Shown here: piece after piece, positions 1-7,520 of the stretch
Numbering within the stretch: position 1 is the first letter of the stretch
How the letters are laid out: every line of letters starts with the position of its first letter
From: Mycobacterium sp. 236(2023)
GTDB lineage: Bacteria > Actinomycetota > Actinomycetes > Mycobacteriales > Mycobacteriaceae
Length of the DNA stretch: 64,000 nt
Reading direction: 5' to 3'
Assembly: GCF_029623955.1 (NCBI RefSeq)
Contig: NZ_JARSBP010000012.1
Coordinates: 1-64,000, forward strand
The notes under the pieces: model-generated
The model's database searches: none
Told to the model about the DNA's origin: nothing
Seen by the model: the letters and a program-made list of their open reading frames with translations, nothing else
Made by a program: the position numbers and the translations under genes

Positions 1-1362
1 GACGGCAAGCCGTTCATCTTGAGGCAGTGGCAGAAGGATCTAGTTGCCTCTGTGTGGGATGCCGAACCTGCTCCCAGATTAGCCGCGTGGGCTATCGGTC
101 GCGGTAACGGTAAGTCTCAGTTGGCGGCTGCGATGGCGCTTTTCAAGTTCGCGACGGGCGGCGTGGACGCGATGGTTGACCTTGTCGCGGTGGATGAGAG
201 GCAAGCCGGGATTGTCTTCGGTATGTGCGTCAGGTTCGTGGCACGTCATCCTGAGCTTGAGAAGCGCATTCAGTGCTTCAAGGACCGCCTTGTAATCCCC
301 AGTCGCGCAGCTGAGTTGACATGTCTTCCTGCTACTGCGGCGGCTTTGGAGGGCAGGAACGCTCTGTGCACCATTGTGGATGAGGGCGGCAGGGTTGACC
401 GGGAAGTGTATGAGGTCGTCGCGTTGGCGAGCGGTAAGCGTCCTGAGAGCTTGGTGTTGCTGATCGGCACTCCGGGACCGAACCCTGACAACGTGTTGGC
501 GCAGTTCCGGCAGCATGCCAGCGAGCATCCTGAGGACGCATCGCAGGTGTATCGGGAGTTCTCCGCGTCGGGGTTTGAGGATCACGGCACCGATTGTGAG
601 CATTGCTGGGCGTTGGCGAATCCTGCGTTGGACGACTTCTTGCACAGGGATGCGTTGACGGCTTTGCAGCCGCCGAAGATGAGCGAATCTCACTTCCGCA
701 GAACACGTTTGGTGCAATGGGTAACCGGTAACGCAGACCCGATCCTGCCTGGTGGCTTATGGGCTGATCTATCGACGGGTCAGGGCGTGCCTGATGGTGC
801 CGAGGTTGTTCTGTCTTTCGACGGGAGTTATTCGGGCACTGATGCCACGGTGCTTACAGTCGCGACTGTTTCGACTCAGCCGCATCTTGATGTAGTGCAG
901 GTGTGGGCGCGTCCCAACTACTCGGATACGGAGTGGAAAGTTCCGATTCTGGAAGTGGAGCAGGCGATTCGGGATGCGTGCCGCCGCTGGCAGGTCAAAG
1001 AGATTGCCGCTGATGACTACCGCTGGCAGCGTTCCCTAGCCGTTCTGGAGTCCGAGGGGTTGCCGGTGGTGAAGTTCCCTCAAACGGTGTCGCGGATGAG
1101 CGCTGCGACCGCTGAGTTTCTGACGGCGTGCCGCAACGGTCAGGTGTCTCATTCGGGTCACCCGGTGATGGCTGAGCATCTGGGTAACGCGGTGCTGACT
1201 GAGGATTCTCGCGGCGGTCGGTTGGTGAAGCAATCCCGTAGCCGTCATGCGGGTCGTATTGATGCCGCGATCACTGCCGTTATGGGTTACAGCCGTGCGT
1301 ATTGGTTGGCGACTCACCGTAAGAAGCGTTTCCGCGCTGCCTCGTTCCGATATCAAAGATGA
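1..1362 (+). CDS. phage terminase large subunit (5' end outside window)
   Basis: This is the ATP-driven DNA-packaging motor and headful/cos nuclease of a tailed-phage head module. The frame is open from base 1 and already reads as family sequence (DGKPFILRQWQ), so the true start lies upstream. The TTG at 19 is not the start. Counting from that TTG codon, the Walker A GRGNGKS is at 27-33, the Walker B acidic pair IVDEGG is at D122/E123, and a coupling-type motif LIGTPG is near 149-154. The C-terminal RNase H-like nuclease shows acidic residues at D269 (LSFDGS), D333/D334 (AADDYRW) and D415 (GRIDAA). Both ATPase and nuclease look intact. The portal gene follows after 8 nt. Base composition is clearly lower in GC than the host genes to the right. 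Confidence 0.93.
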   Translation, partial: DGKPFILRQWQKDLVASVWDAEPAPRLAAWAIGRGNGKSQLAAAMALFKFATGGVDAMVDLVAVDERQAGIVFGMCVRFVARHPELEKRIQCFKDRLVIPSRAAELTCLPATAAALEGRNALCTIVDEGGRVDREVYEVVALASGKRPESLVLLIGTPGPNPDNVLAQFRQHASEHPEDASQVYREFSASGFEDHGTDCEHCWALANPALDDFLHRDALTALQPPKMSESHFRRTRLVQWVTGNADPILPGGLWADLSTGQGVPDGAEVVLSFDGSYSGTDATVLTVATVSTQPHLDVVQVWARPNYSDTEWKVPILEVEQAIRDACRRWQVKEIAADDYRWQRSLAVLESEGLPVVKFPQTVSRMSAATAEFLTACRNGQVSHSGHPVMAEHLGNAVLTEDSRGGRLVKQSRSRHAGRIDAAITAVMGYSRAYWLATHRKKRFRAASFRYQR

Positions 1363-1370
1363 GATGAAAT

Positions 1371-2756
1371 ATGACCGATGACCTAATTGAGCTGCTTCAA
1401 TTGTTGGACAGCCACCAGTACCGATACGGCTTGTTGGAGCGCTACTACCAGGGTGCCAGCCCGCTGAGCTTCCTGAGCCCGTCCGCGAAGTTGGCTCTAC
1501 GCCACTTCGATCAGCTGTCTTCGAACCTCTGCCGTACTGCTGTGGTGTCGCTAGCGGAGAGATTGCGCCCTTCCGGTGTGGACGGCTGCGATGCCTGGGG
1601 GCTGTTCGAATACTCCAACCTTGACCAGGTTTCGGCACAGGTGCATAAGGATGCTCTGCTGTACGGGGTTGGCTTTGTGCTGTGCTGGACCGATACGCGG
1701 GGTAAGCCTCGCGCCACTGTGGAAAGCCCTCGTGAAGTGTGTGTGTCCCGTGATCCGGTCACCCGCGATGTCACGAAGGCTGTCAAGCGTGTCCGCGCCG
1801 CCAAGACCACCGAAGCATGGGTGTACTACCGGGATCGTGTGGAGCATTGGAGCGCGAAGACTCCATCTGCCGGGAATGCGGGCTATGAACTGGTGGAGAC
1901 GGTTCCCCATGACTTGGGTCGCGTCCCGGTGCACGCTATCGGTCATGAAGATGAGGCGTCGGTCATTGACGATCTGCTGACCATCCAGGATGCGATCAAT
2001 AAGTTGCTGTTGGACATGATGGTTGCTTCTGAGTACGCCGGTCGCCCGCGTCGTTTCGCCACTGGGATCGAGTTGGTTCAAACGCCGGTCGTTGATGATC
2101 AGGGTGTCGCGGTGACTGATCCTGTGACGGGCGAGATCGTGACCGAAGCCGTGAATCCGTTCCCTGACGAGAATGAAATGATGACGAGCGAAAACCCTGA
2201 AAGTCGTTTCGGTGCAATACCTTCAGCGGACTTAAAGCAGTTTGAGTCGGGCATTCGGGTGTTAATTTCTCAGGCGATGATGGTTTCCGGGCTTCCGGCG
2301 CACTATGTGGGTTTGTTGCAGGATTCAGTGACGAGCGCGGACGCTCTTAGAGCTGCTGAGAGCGCTTTGGTGGCACGTGCCGAGGCAAGACAGCGTCAGT
2401 ATGGGGTTGGGTGGGAGTCGGTAGCCCAAAGTCTGGTGAGTATCCGTGACGGTGTTGATGCCGATGATGTGACGGCGAGGATTAAGTGGAGCCCTGCGGA
2501 TACCCGTTCGGAAGCTCAGTCGGCTGATTCTTCGGTGAAGCTGCATGCTGCTGGGTTGCTTTCTAGGACAACAACATTGAAGCGCCTAGGGTTCCGTGAT
2601 GACGATATCGACCGTGAGCTTGAGTTGCTGCTCGATGACGAGTTCTTATCGGTGAGGGCTCATGACGCTCAGCGGGCGGCTTCGCTGGGGTTCGTCAGTG
2701 ACAACGGTGTGCGCGTGAAGGCTCAGAAGTTGAATCCCGCGCTAATCCCTGACTGA
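1371..2756 (+). CDS. phage portal protein, SPP1 gp6-like
   Basis: 461 aa. The portal forms the dodecameric ring at one capsid vertex through which terminase drives DNA. Identification rests on overall resemblance to the SPP1 gp6-like portal family of mycobacteriophages: an N-terminal segment LERYYQGASPLSFLSP, a central wing rich in beta structure with a VRVPVHAIGH-like stretch, and a C-terminal part with a long helix (SADALRAAESALVARAEARQ). The position directly after terminase fits. The start ATG at 1371 follows a weak GATGAGATGAA ribosome site 8 nt after the terminase stop. Length is normal for the family and I see no frameshift. No capsid protease gene follows, although many HK97-type modules have one here. 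Confidence 0.88.
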   Translation: MTDDLIELLQLLDSHQYRYGLLERYYQGASPLSFLSPSAKLALRHFDQLSSNLCRTAVVSLAERLRPSGVDGCDAWGLFEYSNLDQVSAQVHKDALLYGVGFVLCWTDTRGKPRATVESPREVCVSRDPVTRDVTKAVKRVRAAKTTEAWVYYRDRVEHWSAKTPSAGNAGYELVETVPHDLGRVPVHAIGHEDEASVIDDLLTIQDAINKLLLDMMVASEYAGRPRRFATGIELVQTPVVDDQGVAVTDPVTGEIVTEAVNPFPDENEMMTSENPESRFGAIPSADLKQFESGIRVLISQAMMVSGLPAHYVGLLQDSVTSADALRAAESALVARAEARQRQYGVGWESVAQSLVSIRDGVDADDVTARIKWSPADTRSEAQSADSSVKLHAAGLLSRTTTLKRLGFRDDDIDRELELLLDDEFLSVRAHDAQRAASLGFVSDNGVRVKAQKLNPALIPD

Positions 2757-2815
2757 CCTTGTTTTCGTGGCTGTGCGTCGCGTACAGCCTGTTTTAGACC
2801 TATTGGAGATGACAT

Positions 2816-3241
2816 ATGACTGTTGAAGATACGACCGCTGATGATGTGACCGATGATGTCACCGACGACGTAGATGTGACCGAAGATGATGCCGCTGACG
2901 AGGATATGACCGTTAAGCGTTCCTACATCTCGCAGCTTCGAACTGAAGCGAAGGACCACCGCCATAGGGCGGAAACTGCTGAACAGAACCTAGACGCGAC
3001 GCTGCGCCAACTATTCACCGCGCAGGTAACGGCAACCGGCAAGCTGGCTGACCCCGAAGACTTGGATTACGACGCCGAGCTGTTGGCCGACGCCGATAAG
3101 TTGACCGCTGCGGTTGATGAACTGATTACCCGTAAGCCGCATTTGGCAGCACGAAAAGTGATGGGTTCCGTTGGGCAGGGTGTTACCGGTAAGCGTGAGG
3201 AGAAGTTCTCTCTTCTAGGGCGTTTGCAACAAAGCGTCTGA
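2816..3241 (+). CDS. probable capsid scaffolding protein
   Basis: 141 aa. The first 30 residues are extremely acidic (repeated DDVTDDV-type units). A charged, probably coiled-coil segment follows (residues 38-70, RTEAKDHRHRAETAEQNLD), then a short basic C-terminus. That architecture, and the position between portal and major capsid gene, are what scaffolding proteins of HK97-fold phages look like. They line the inside of the procapsid and contact the capsid protein by the basic C-terminus. The start ATG has a clear TTGGAG ribosome site. Sequence alone does not prove the role. Another internal head protein is possible. Confidence 0.65.
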   Translation: MTVEDTTADDVTDDVTDDVDVTEDDAADEDMTVKRSYISQLRTEAKDHRHRAETAEQNLDATLRQLFTAQVTATGKLADPEDLDYDAELLADADKLTAAVDELITRKPHLAARKVMGSVGQGVTGKREEKFSLLGRLQQSV

Positions 3242-3260
3242 TAAAATTGTAGGTAGATAA

Positions 3261-3284
3261 GCGAATTGATTTCGCCTCTTTTTC
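3261..3284 (+). terminator. hairpin with T-run between scaffold and capsid genes
   Basis: GCGAA (3261-3265) pairs with TTCGC (3271-3275) around a 5-nt loop and is followed by CTCTTTTTC. A second small hairpin (GGGT 3285-3288 / ACCC 3294-3297) comes right after. The 115-nt gap is AT-rich and the capsid gene restarts with its own AAGGA ribosome site. It may act as a partial terminator or attenuator, or as an RNase-processing signal that sets capsid above scaffold expression. The stem is short, so full termination is unlikely. Confidence 0.4.
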
Positions 3285-3356
3285 GGGTCTGATACCCAAC
3301 TCCATTTCGACTGTCCTGATGGCAGCGTTTCATGTTGCTATTTAAGGATATAGATA

Positions 3357-4220
3357 ATGGTCGTTCAGACTGCGGCTACACAGCCCACATTGACCGCCGC
3401 CGAGGTCGCTAACCTTTTGGTTCAGCCTCTTGAGCAGGAATCCACATTCCTAAGCGCTGGTCCTCAGATTATTGATACTGCCGGTCCGCTTCGTGTTCCG
3501 CGTATCGCTTCGGGTGCTACTGCTGGCTTCTACGCTGCGGGTGCGCCGATCACCGACAGTAATGTGAATTTCGATGAGGTGCAGTTGCTTCCTTCGTCGT
3601 TGAAGGGCATTAAGTCGTTGACGATTTTGTCTAATGAGCTTGTCCGTCAGGCTACTCACACTGTGGGGGCTTTGGATCAGGTTGTCAGCACTCGCCTTGT
3701 CACTGATGTGTCGAATGTGTTGGACGCCAGCCTATTTGACGGTACGGGTGCATCTGACACTATCAAGGGAATTCTGAGGGCTACGGGTGTTCAGACTGGT
3801 GTGCTTGATTTGGCGGACCCTGATTCGTTGATTGACGGTTTGGCTGTTGCTCAGGGTAATAAGGTTTCCCCTACGCATTGGGTGATGACGCCAGCAAGCT
3901 TTGCTAGCATTAGGAAGGTCAAGGTTGGAACCACTGACCGCAGGTACGTTATTGAACCTAATACTATTCAGAATGGTGTGAGTTTCCAGCTATTCGGGAT
4001 TCCTGTGATCATTTCCGATAATATTGCGAACGTTTCTGGTAAGGCTCGTGTGGCTTTGGTGGACTTCAGCAAGGTTGTCGTTGCCCGCGATCAGAATCCT
4101 AGCGTAGCTATTTTGGATCAGACCTATGGCAATTCAGACTCTATCGGCGTGAGGGTTACCGCTCGTTTCGACACAGCATTGCTTCAGAGCAAGGCTGTCA
4201 CTTTGTTGACTCAGGCGTGA
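3357..4220 (+). CDS. major capsid protein, HK97 fold
   Basis: 287 aa, the shell-forming protein of the head. It resembles HK97-type major capsid proteins of actinophages. The N-terminal arm leads into PLRVPRIASGATAGFYAAG, then the conserved motif LKGIKSLTILSNELVRQA near residues 80-100 (the E-loop/spine transition typical of the family). A middle segment DASLFDGTGASDTIKGIL and a C-terminal beta-rich P-domain ending in RVTARFDTALLQS follow. Length is at the short end for the fold, and there is no long N-terminal delta domain, which fits a separate scaffold gene and no protease. The ribosome site AAGGA lies 9 nt before ATG. Confidence 0.92.
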   Translation: MVVQTAATQPTLTAAEVANLLVQPLEQESTFLSAGPQIIDTAGPLRVPRIASGATAGFYAAGAPITDSNVNFDEVQLLPSSLKGIKSLTILSNELVRQATHTVGALDQVVSTRLVTDVSNVLDASLFDGTGASDTIKGILRATGVQTGVLDLADPDSLIDGLAVAQGNKVSPTHWVMTPASFASIRKVKVGTTDRRYVIEPNTIQNGVSFQLFGIPVIISDNIANVSGKARVALVDFSKVVVARDQNPSVAILDQTYGNSDSIGVRVTARFDTALLQSKAVTLLTQA

Positions 4221-4223
4221 GTT

Positions 4224-4541
4224 ATGGCGGCTCCAACGGTGGCAGAACTTGAAAATCTGCTGAATCGACCTGTGCAGCAATTGCATGGGCAAGCCGCCCT
4301 GCACAACGTCACTCTGATGGCACGCTCGTACACCAGAGGCAGAGGATTTGTGAACGGTATCCCGTGTGAAGAGATTGCCGGGGTGATCGTGTCAGCGGCG
4401 TGCAGGCTCGTAGCGAACCCTCGCGGTATCGACATGGCGGAGGCTCGCGGTCCTGAGAGTGTGTCGTTTCGCGGCTCGTTCTCCGGTTGGAGCATCCCAG
4501 AGTTGTTTGTGCTCAACAATTTTCGCGAGCGTGCGAAGTGA
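4224..4541 (+). CDS. phage head-tail connector (adaptor) protein
   Basis: 105 aa, starting 3 nt after the capsid stop. Small, mostly helical, with the pattern of gp6/gp15-type adaptors that sit under the portal: an N-terminal helix TVAELENLLNRPV, then IAGVIVSAACRLVANPRGI and the FRGSFSGWSIPELFVLNNFR tail. In this family the PxG and the final helix contact the portal. Assignment is from order (immediately after capsid) plus this pattern. Its stop overlaps the next gene by 4 nt. Confidence 0.72.
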   Translation: MAAPTVAELENLLNRPVQQLHGQAALHNVTLMARSYTRGRGFVNGIPCEEIAGVIVSAACRLVANPRGIDMAEARGPESVSFRGSFSGWSIPELFVLNNFRERAK

Positions 4542-4921
4542 TCGTTAACGTCCATCGGGCTACCGAAAAGGGTTTCTACGGCATGAAAGCCGACAGCCGC
4601 ATCCTCTTGGGGCAGCTTCAAGGTGTCGTGCTCGGCGGCGAGTCAGCGCAGCCTATGGGAAGAAATTTCCCTGGTGTCGTGTCTACTGAAGGTGAATTCG
4701 GGATTCCGCGCCGACAGACGTCGAACATCATTGTGCAGCAGGACGACCGTCTGGAGATTGTGTACGGGTCGGTAATGCCGACACAGTTGCCAGTGACGTT
4801 GTCCCAGGTGGACGGCAGTTGGTGGAAGGTCGTTTCCCTGCGTAAGTGGGACTTCCCGAACACTCTGACGGGCACTCTGCCCGAATATTATTGGGTTGAG
4901 GTTGTTGCTACGTCAGCCTGA
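4538..4921 (+). CDS. phage head-closure / neck protein (probable)
   Basis: 127 aa from a GTG at 4538 that overlaps the upstream stop in GTGA, so translation is probably coupled. An ATG 51 nt upstream in the same frame would add 17 residues out of the preceding gene and is less likely. The protein is predominantly beta (QGVVLGGESAQPMG, NIIVQQDDRLEIVYG, DGSWWKVVSLRKWDF), as head-closure stoppers are. In siphophage maps a small beta-barrel stopper follows the adaptor. I recognise position and character, not a specific family. It is the last clear structural gene before the host junction. Confidence 0.55.
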   Translation: MIVNVHRATEKGFYGMKADSRILLGQLQGVVLGGESAQPMGRNFPGVVSTEGEFGIPRRQTSNIIVQQDDRLEIVYGSVMPTQLPVTLSQVDGSWWKVVSLRKWDFPNTLTGTLPEYYWVEVVATSA

Positions 4922-4922
4922 A

Positions 4923-5036
4923 ATGTTTTTGCGACCGCTGGTTACTTACAATTCCGCCAGCGTTCGAAGTGGTGAGACCAAAGACACCGCGCAACACCCC
5001 CTTGTCCGCTTCCCCACCCGGAAGTCTCCCGGATGA
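4923..5036 (+). CDS. possible 37-aa ORF at end of head operon
   Basis: ATG at 4923 lies 1 nt after the previous stop, which would give coupled translation. The reading frame runs 37 codons (starting MFLRPLVTYNSASV) and stops inside the terminator-like hairpin at 5012-5052. It may be a genuine mini-protein, the remaining 5' end of a lost neck or tail gene, or chance. No family was recognised. Confidence 0.3.
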   Translation: MFLRPLVTYNSASVRSGETKDTAQHPLVRFPTRKSPG

Positions 5037-5052
5037 GGGGTTCGTTGTTTTC
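5012..5052 (+). terminator. terminator-like hairpin closing the head operon
   Basis: CCCC (5012-5015) pairs with GGGG (5037-5040), and CCGG (5018-5021) with CCGG (5029-5032), giving an imperfect two-part stem. It is followed by the T-rich stretch TTCGTTGTTTT. It lies just after the last head gene on the same strand. If real, it shows that the operon ends naturally here with no tail genes. The stem contains an internal loop, so strength is uncertain. Confidence 0.45.
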
Positions 5053-5167
5053 CAGGTTTCCAGGTGACCGGTTATCCGCCTGGTGAGCGCCCTGACAGAG
5101 AGGGGCACAGTCCCGTTTGAGTGTTCTGATACGCGCTCGGCGGGACTTCACCATGTCTAGAGAAGCC

Positions 5168-5647
5168 TCAGGTGTTGATAGCCCTCAGTACCGCGTTCAA
5201 TAGGTCCCCGGCTTGGGCACGCTTCTTGTCGTTATCGAGCGGTAGGCTGAGCGGGTCAGGCAGGGTCACGGTTATCGTCTCGTCCTCCTCCGCAAACTCC
5301 AGATGTAGCGTGCGTGCCACGTCCCATTCTTGCGCTGGAGCCTCTAGCTGGAATGCCAACGCTTCGATACTCACCCGGGCAGTTCGGAGTGGGTAGACCT
5401 TGGCGGATGCTTGGACGGAGAATCCGACTGCGCCGTGTTCGGGTTGCAGGTTCTCCAGGACCACGAGGGAATTGCCCGACACCCAATAGACGCGGAACGT
5501 ACGGTTGCCGGTCTGGACGACATGCGCTGCGTCGATGGGCAGTCCAACCGCATACGCGTTCACGATGTCTGTGATGGGCCGACCGACTGTCACTCCGAGT
5601 CGCGCGGCGGTATCAGCTAGGCCTTCGATTTCGTATCCGTATGTCAT
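5168..5647 (-). CDS. hypothetical protein at the element's edge
   Basis: 159 aa, transcribed against the head operon and located between it and the host junction. The start ATG at 5647 has a good AGGAG ribosome site. The protein is soluble: a short helical N-terminus (EIEGLADTAARLGV), then beta-rich segments (RTFRVYWVSGNSLVVLENL, VSIEALAFQLEAPAQEW, LHLEFAEEDETITVTLPDP) and an amphipathic C-terminal helix. No signal peptide, membrane span or catalytic motif is visible. Base composition is between phage and host. I do not recognise it. A gene in this place and orientation is often an accessory (lysogenic-conversion or phage-interference) gene, but that is only positional inference. Confidence 0.6.
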   Translation of the reverse strand: MTYGYEIEGLADTAARLGVTVGRPITDIVNAYAVGLPIDAAHVVQTGNRTFRVYWVSGNSLVVLENLQPEHGAVGFSVQASAKVYPLRTARVSIEALAFQLEAPAQEWDVARTLHLEFAEEDETITVTLPDPLSLPLDNDKKRAQAGDLLNAVLRAINT

Positions 5648-5792
5648 TTGACATCTCCTGCCATTTGCGTGTTTCTAGCAGGTTACCTGACCGCTCGGGC
5701 CCAGTGCGTGTCGCATTAGCTGATCCCCAAGATAATCCACGCTCAGCGGTTAGCTGTTTTCCCTGTTTGCGCAGGTCAAGCATAAGGTTCAA
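5648..5792. other. element/host junction next to pepQ stop
   Basis: 145 nt without a gene, between the start of the edge gene and the pepQ stop. It holds the edge gene's ribosome site, an 11-bp palindrome CAGGTTACCTG (5679-5689), and two copies of TTAGCTG about 34 nt apart. In M. tuberculosis pepQ is followed by efp. Here foreign DNA follows instead, so one attachment half-site is expected in this interval or in the last codons of pepQ. The other half-site is outside the window, so the core cannot be defined. Confidence 0.4.
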
Positions 5793-6878
5793 CTAGCTAA
5801 GAATCACCAGTTCTTTGGAGAACCGGGTGAGTAGTTCTGGGTGCTTGTCGACCACGAGCGTGTCCTCGATGCGGACACCGCCGCGGTCGGGCAGGTAGAC
5901 ACCGGGCTCCACGGTCACCGCGGAGCCAGCAAGCAGTGTACCGGCGGCTGAGGCGTTGATCCCCGGCGCTTCGTGGATCTGCAGCCCGACCCCGTGGCCG
6001 AGGCCGTGACCGAAGTTGTCGGCGTACCCGGCATCGGCGATGACCTGCCGCGATGCGGCGTCGACGTCCTTGAGGGTGACGCCGGGCGCAAGCGCCTCGC
6101 GGCCGGCGCGCTGAGACTCGGCGACCAGGGCGTAGATGTCGCGTTGCCAGTCGGCGATCGGCGCGAGCACGAAGGTTCGCGTCATGTCGGAGTGGTAGCC
6201 GGCGACGAGCGCGCCGAAGTCGATCTTGACGAAGTCACCGGCTGCGAGCACGGCGTCGGCGGGCCTGTGATGCGGAATCGCCGAGTTCGCGCCGGTCGCG
6301 ACGATGGTCTCGAAGGACGCCCCGTCGGCGCCGTGGTCCAGCATCAGCGCTTCCAGTTCGTTGCGGACCTCTTTCTCGGTGCGTCCGGCGCGCAGACCTC
6401 CGCGCTCGACCAGGTCCCGCAGTGCAGCATCGGCCGCTTCGCAGGCCAGCCGCAGCAACGCGACCTCGCCGGCATCCTTGACCTCCCGCAGACTTTCGAC
6501 CGCGCCCGCGGCACGGACGAACTCGCAGCCCGCGCCCGCCGCCTTCGTCAGCGCCGCGAACGCGTCGACGGTGACGACGTGGCTTTCGAATCCGAGCTTG
6601 CCCACCCCTGCCTCGGCGGCCCTGCCGGCCAGATGCGGCCCGACGGCCCGTTCGATGACGACGTCGGCGTCGGGCGCTTGATGTGCGGCCTGCGTGCGGT
6701 AGCGACCGTCGGTGGCAAGCACCGGCGTTTCGTCGTCGGCGAGCACCAACAGAGCCGCGTTCGAACCGGTGAACCCGGACAGATAACGCACGTTGACCAG
6801 GTCTGATACCAAGATGGCGTCCAGTCCCTTGGCGGTCAGCTGTTGACGCAGCCGATCGCGGCGCGCAGATATCGTCAC
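5793..6878 (-). CDS. pepQ: Xaa-Pro dipeptidase / aminopeptidase, M24 family
   Basis: 361 aa cytoplasmic metallopeptidase that cleaves the bond before proline. The N-terminal creatinase-type domain (residues 1-135) is followed by the pita-bread catalytic domain. All five metal ligands are visible: D220 and D231 (KIDFGALVAGYHSDMTRT), H295 (GHGLGHGVG), E324 (TVEPGVYLP) and E338 (GGVRIED). H207-type and H302 (QIHEAP) positions also match. The M. tuberculosis orthologue Rv2535c is about 10 residues longer. The last residues (KELVILS) lie at the junction with the phage-like element, so the very C-terminus may have been rewritten by integration. It is divergent from the next gene with 33 nt between the two starts. 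Confidence 0.93.
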   Translation of the reverse strand: MTISARRDRLRQQLTAKGLDAILVSDLVNVRYLSGFTGSNAALLVLADDETPVLATDGRYRTQAAHQAPDADVVIERAVGPHLAGRAAEAGVGKLGFESHVVTVDAFAALTKAAGAGCEFVRAAGAVESLREVKDAGEVALLRLACEAADAALRDLVERGGLRAGRTEKEVRNELEALMLDHGADGASFETIVATGANSAIPHHRPADAVLAAGDFVKIDFGALVAGYHSDMTRTFVLAPIADWQRDIYALVAESQRAGREALAPGVTLKDVDAASRQVIADAGYADNFGHGLGHGVGLQIHEAPGINASAAGTLLAGSAVTVEPGVYLPDRGGVRIEDTLVVDKHPELLTRFSKELVILS

Positions 6879-6911
6879 AGCGGCTGACGCTACTCGCTAA
6901 GGTGAGGCCCC

Positions 6912-7520
6912 ATGAGCAAGTGGTTGGTGCGCGGACTCGTATTCGCAGGCCTGATGGTGATCGTCCGATTGCTGCAGGGCGCAATGATCAACGCGTGGGA
7001 GACCAAAGCCGGTCTCATCAGCGCGGTCCTCGTCGCGTTGTACGCGCTCGTCGCGCTGATCTGGGGTTATGCCGACGGTCGCGCCGACGCCCGCAACAAC
7101 CCAGATCCCGACCGCCGCGACGACCTGGCGATGACCTGGCTGCTCGCCGGACTGTTCGCGGGCGTCGTCAGCGGAGCGGTTGCCTCGTTCATCGGCCTGT
7201 TCTACAAGAACCTGTACGTCGAGGGTTTCATCAACGAGGTGACGACGTTCGCGGCGTTCACTGCGCTGCTGGTGTTCATCTTCGCCATCGTCGGCGTCGC
7301 GCTCGGGCACTGGCTGGTCGACCGCAAGACGCCGAATCAGCCCCGTCGTCGTGAGGACGACGACCGCGCCGACACCGACGTCTTCGCCGCGGTCCGCGAC
7401 GACCGGGATGTCCAGGATTACGAGACGCAGCCGACGGGCACGGAATCCGAGCAGCAGACGTCGTCGGTGGCGGTCGCCGAGGACGACGAGACGCGTCCGG
7501 TCGACAGGCGCGACAACTAG
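6912..7520 (+). CDS. four-helix membrane protein, Rv2536 / B-4DMT type
   Basis: 202 aa with four predicted transmembrane helices: about residues 5-25, 35-52, 75-97 and 113-136. A long acidic, Asp/Glu/Thr-rich cytosolic tail (140-202) follows. It matches the mycobacterial Rv2536 family that always sits beside pepQ, annotated elsewhere as B-4DMT family transporter. No substrate is known. The start ATG lies behind AAGGTGAGG. It is convergent with aroB, and the two stop codons share the palindrome CTAG (7517-7520). Confidence 0.8.
   Translation: MSKWLVRGLVFAGLMVIVRLLQGAMINAWETKAGLISAVLVALYALVALIWGYADGRADARNNPDPDRRDDLAMTWLLAGLFAGVVSGAVASFIGLFYKNLYVEGFINEVTTFAAFTALLVFIFAIVGVALGHWLVDRKTPNQPRRREDDDRADTDVFAAVRDDRDVQDYETQPTGTESEQQTSSVAVAEDDETRPVDRRDN

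Noticed and set aside
2820..2910. Tandem GAT-rich repeat at the start of the scaffold-like gene
   Set aside because: The repeated codons simply encode an acidic Asp/Val/Thr stretch. Units are irregular, so it is not listed as a DNA repeat.
5037..5167. TTTCCAGG direct repeat and CCAGG/CCTGG inverted repeat as a possible attachment site or second terminator
   Set aside because: Short, without supporting context. The minus-strand side lacks a T-run, and the host junction lies about 700 nt further right.
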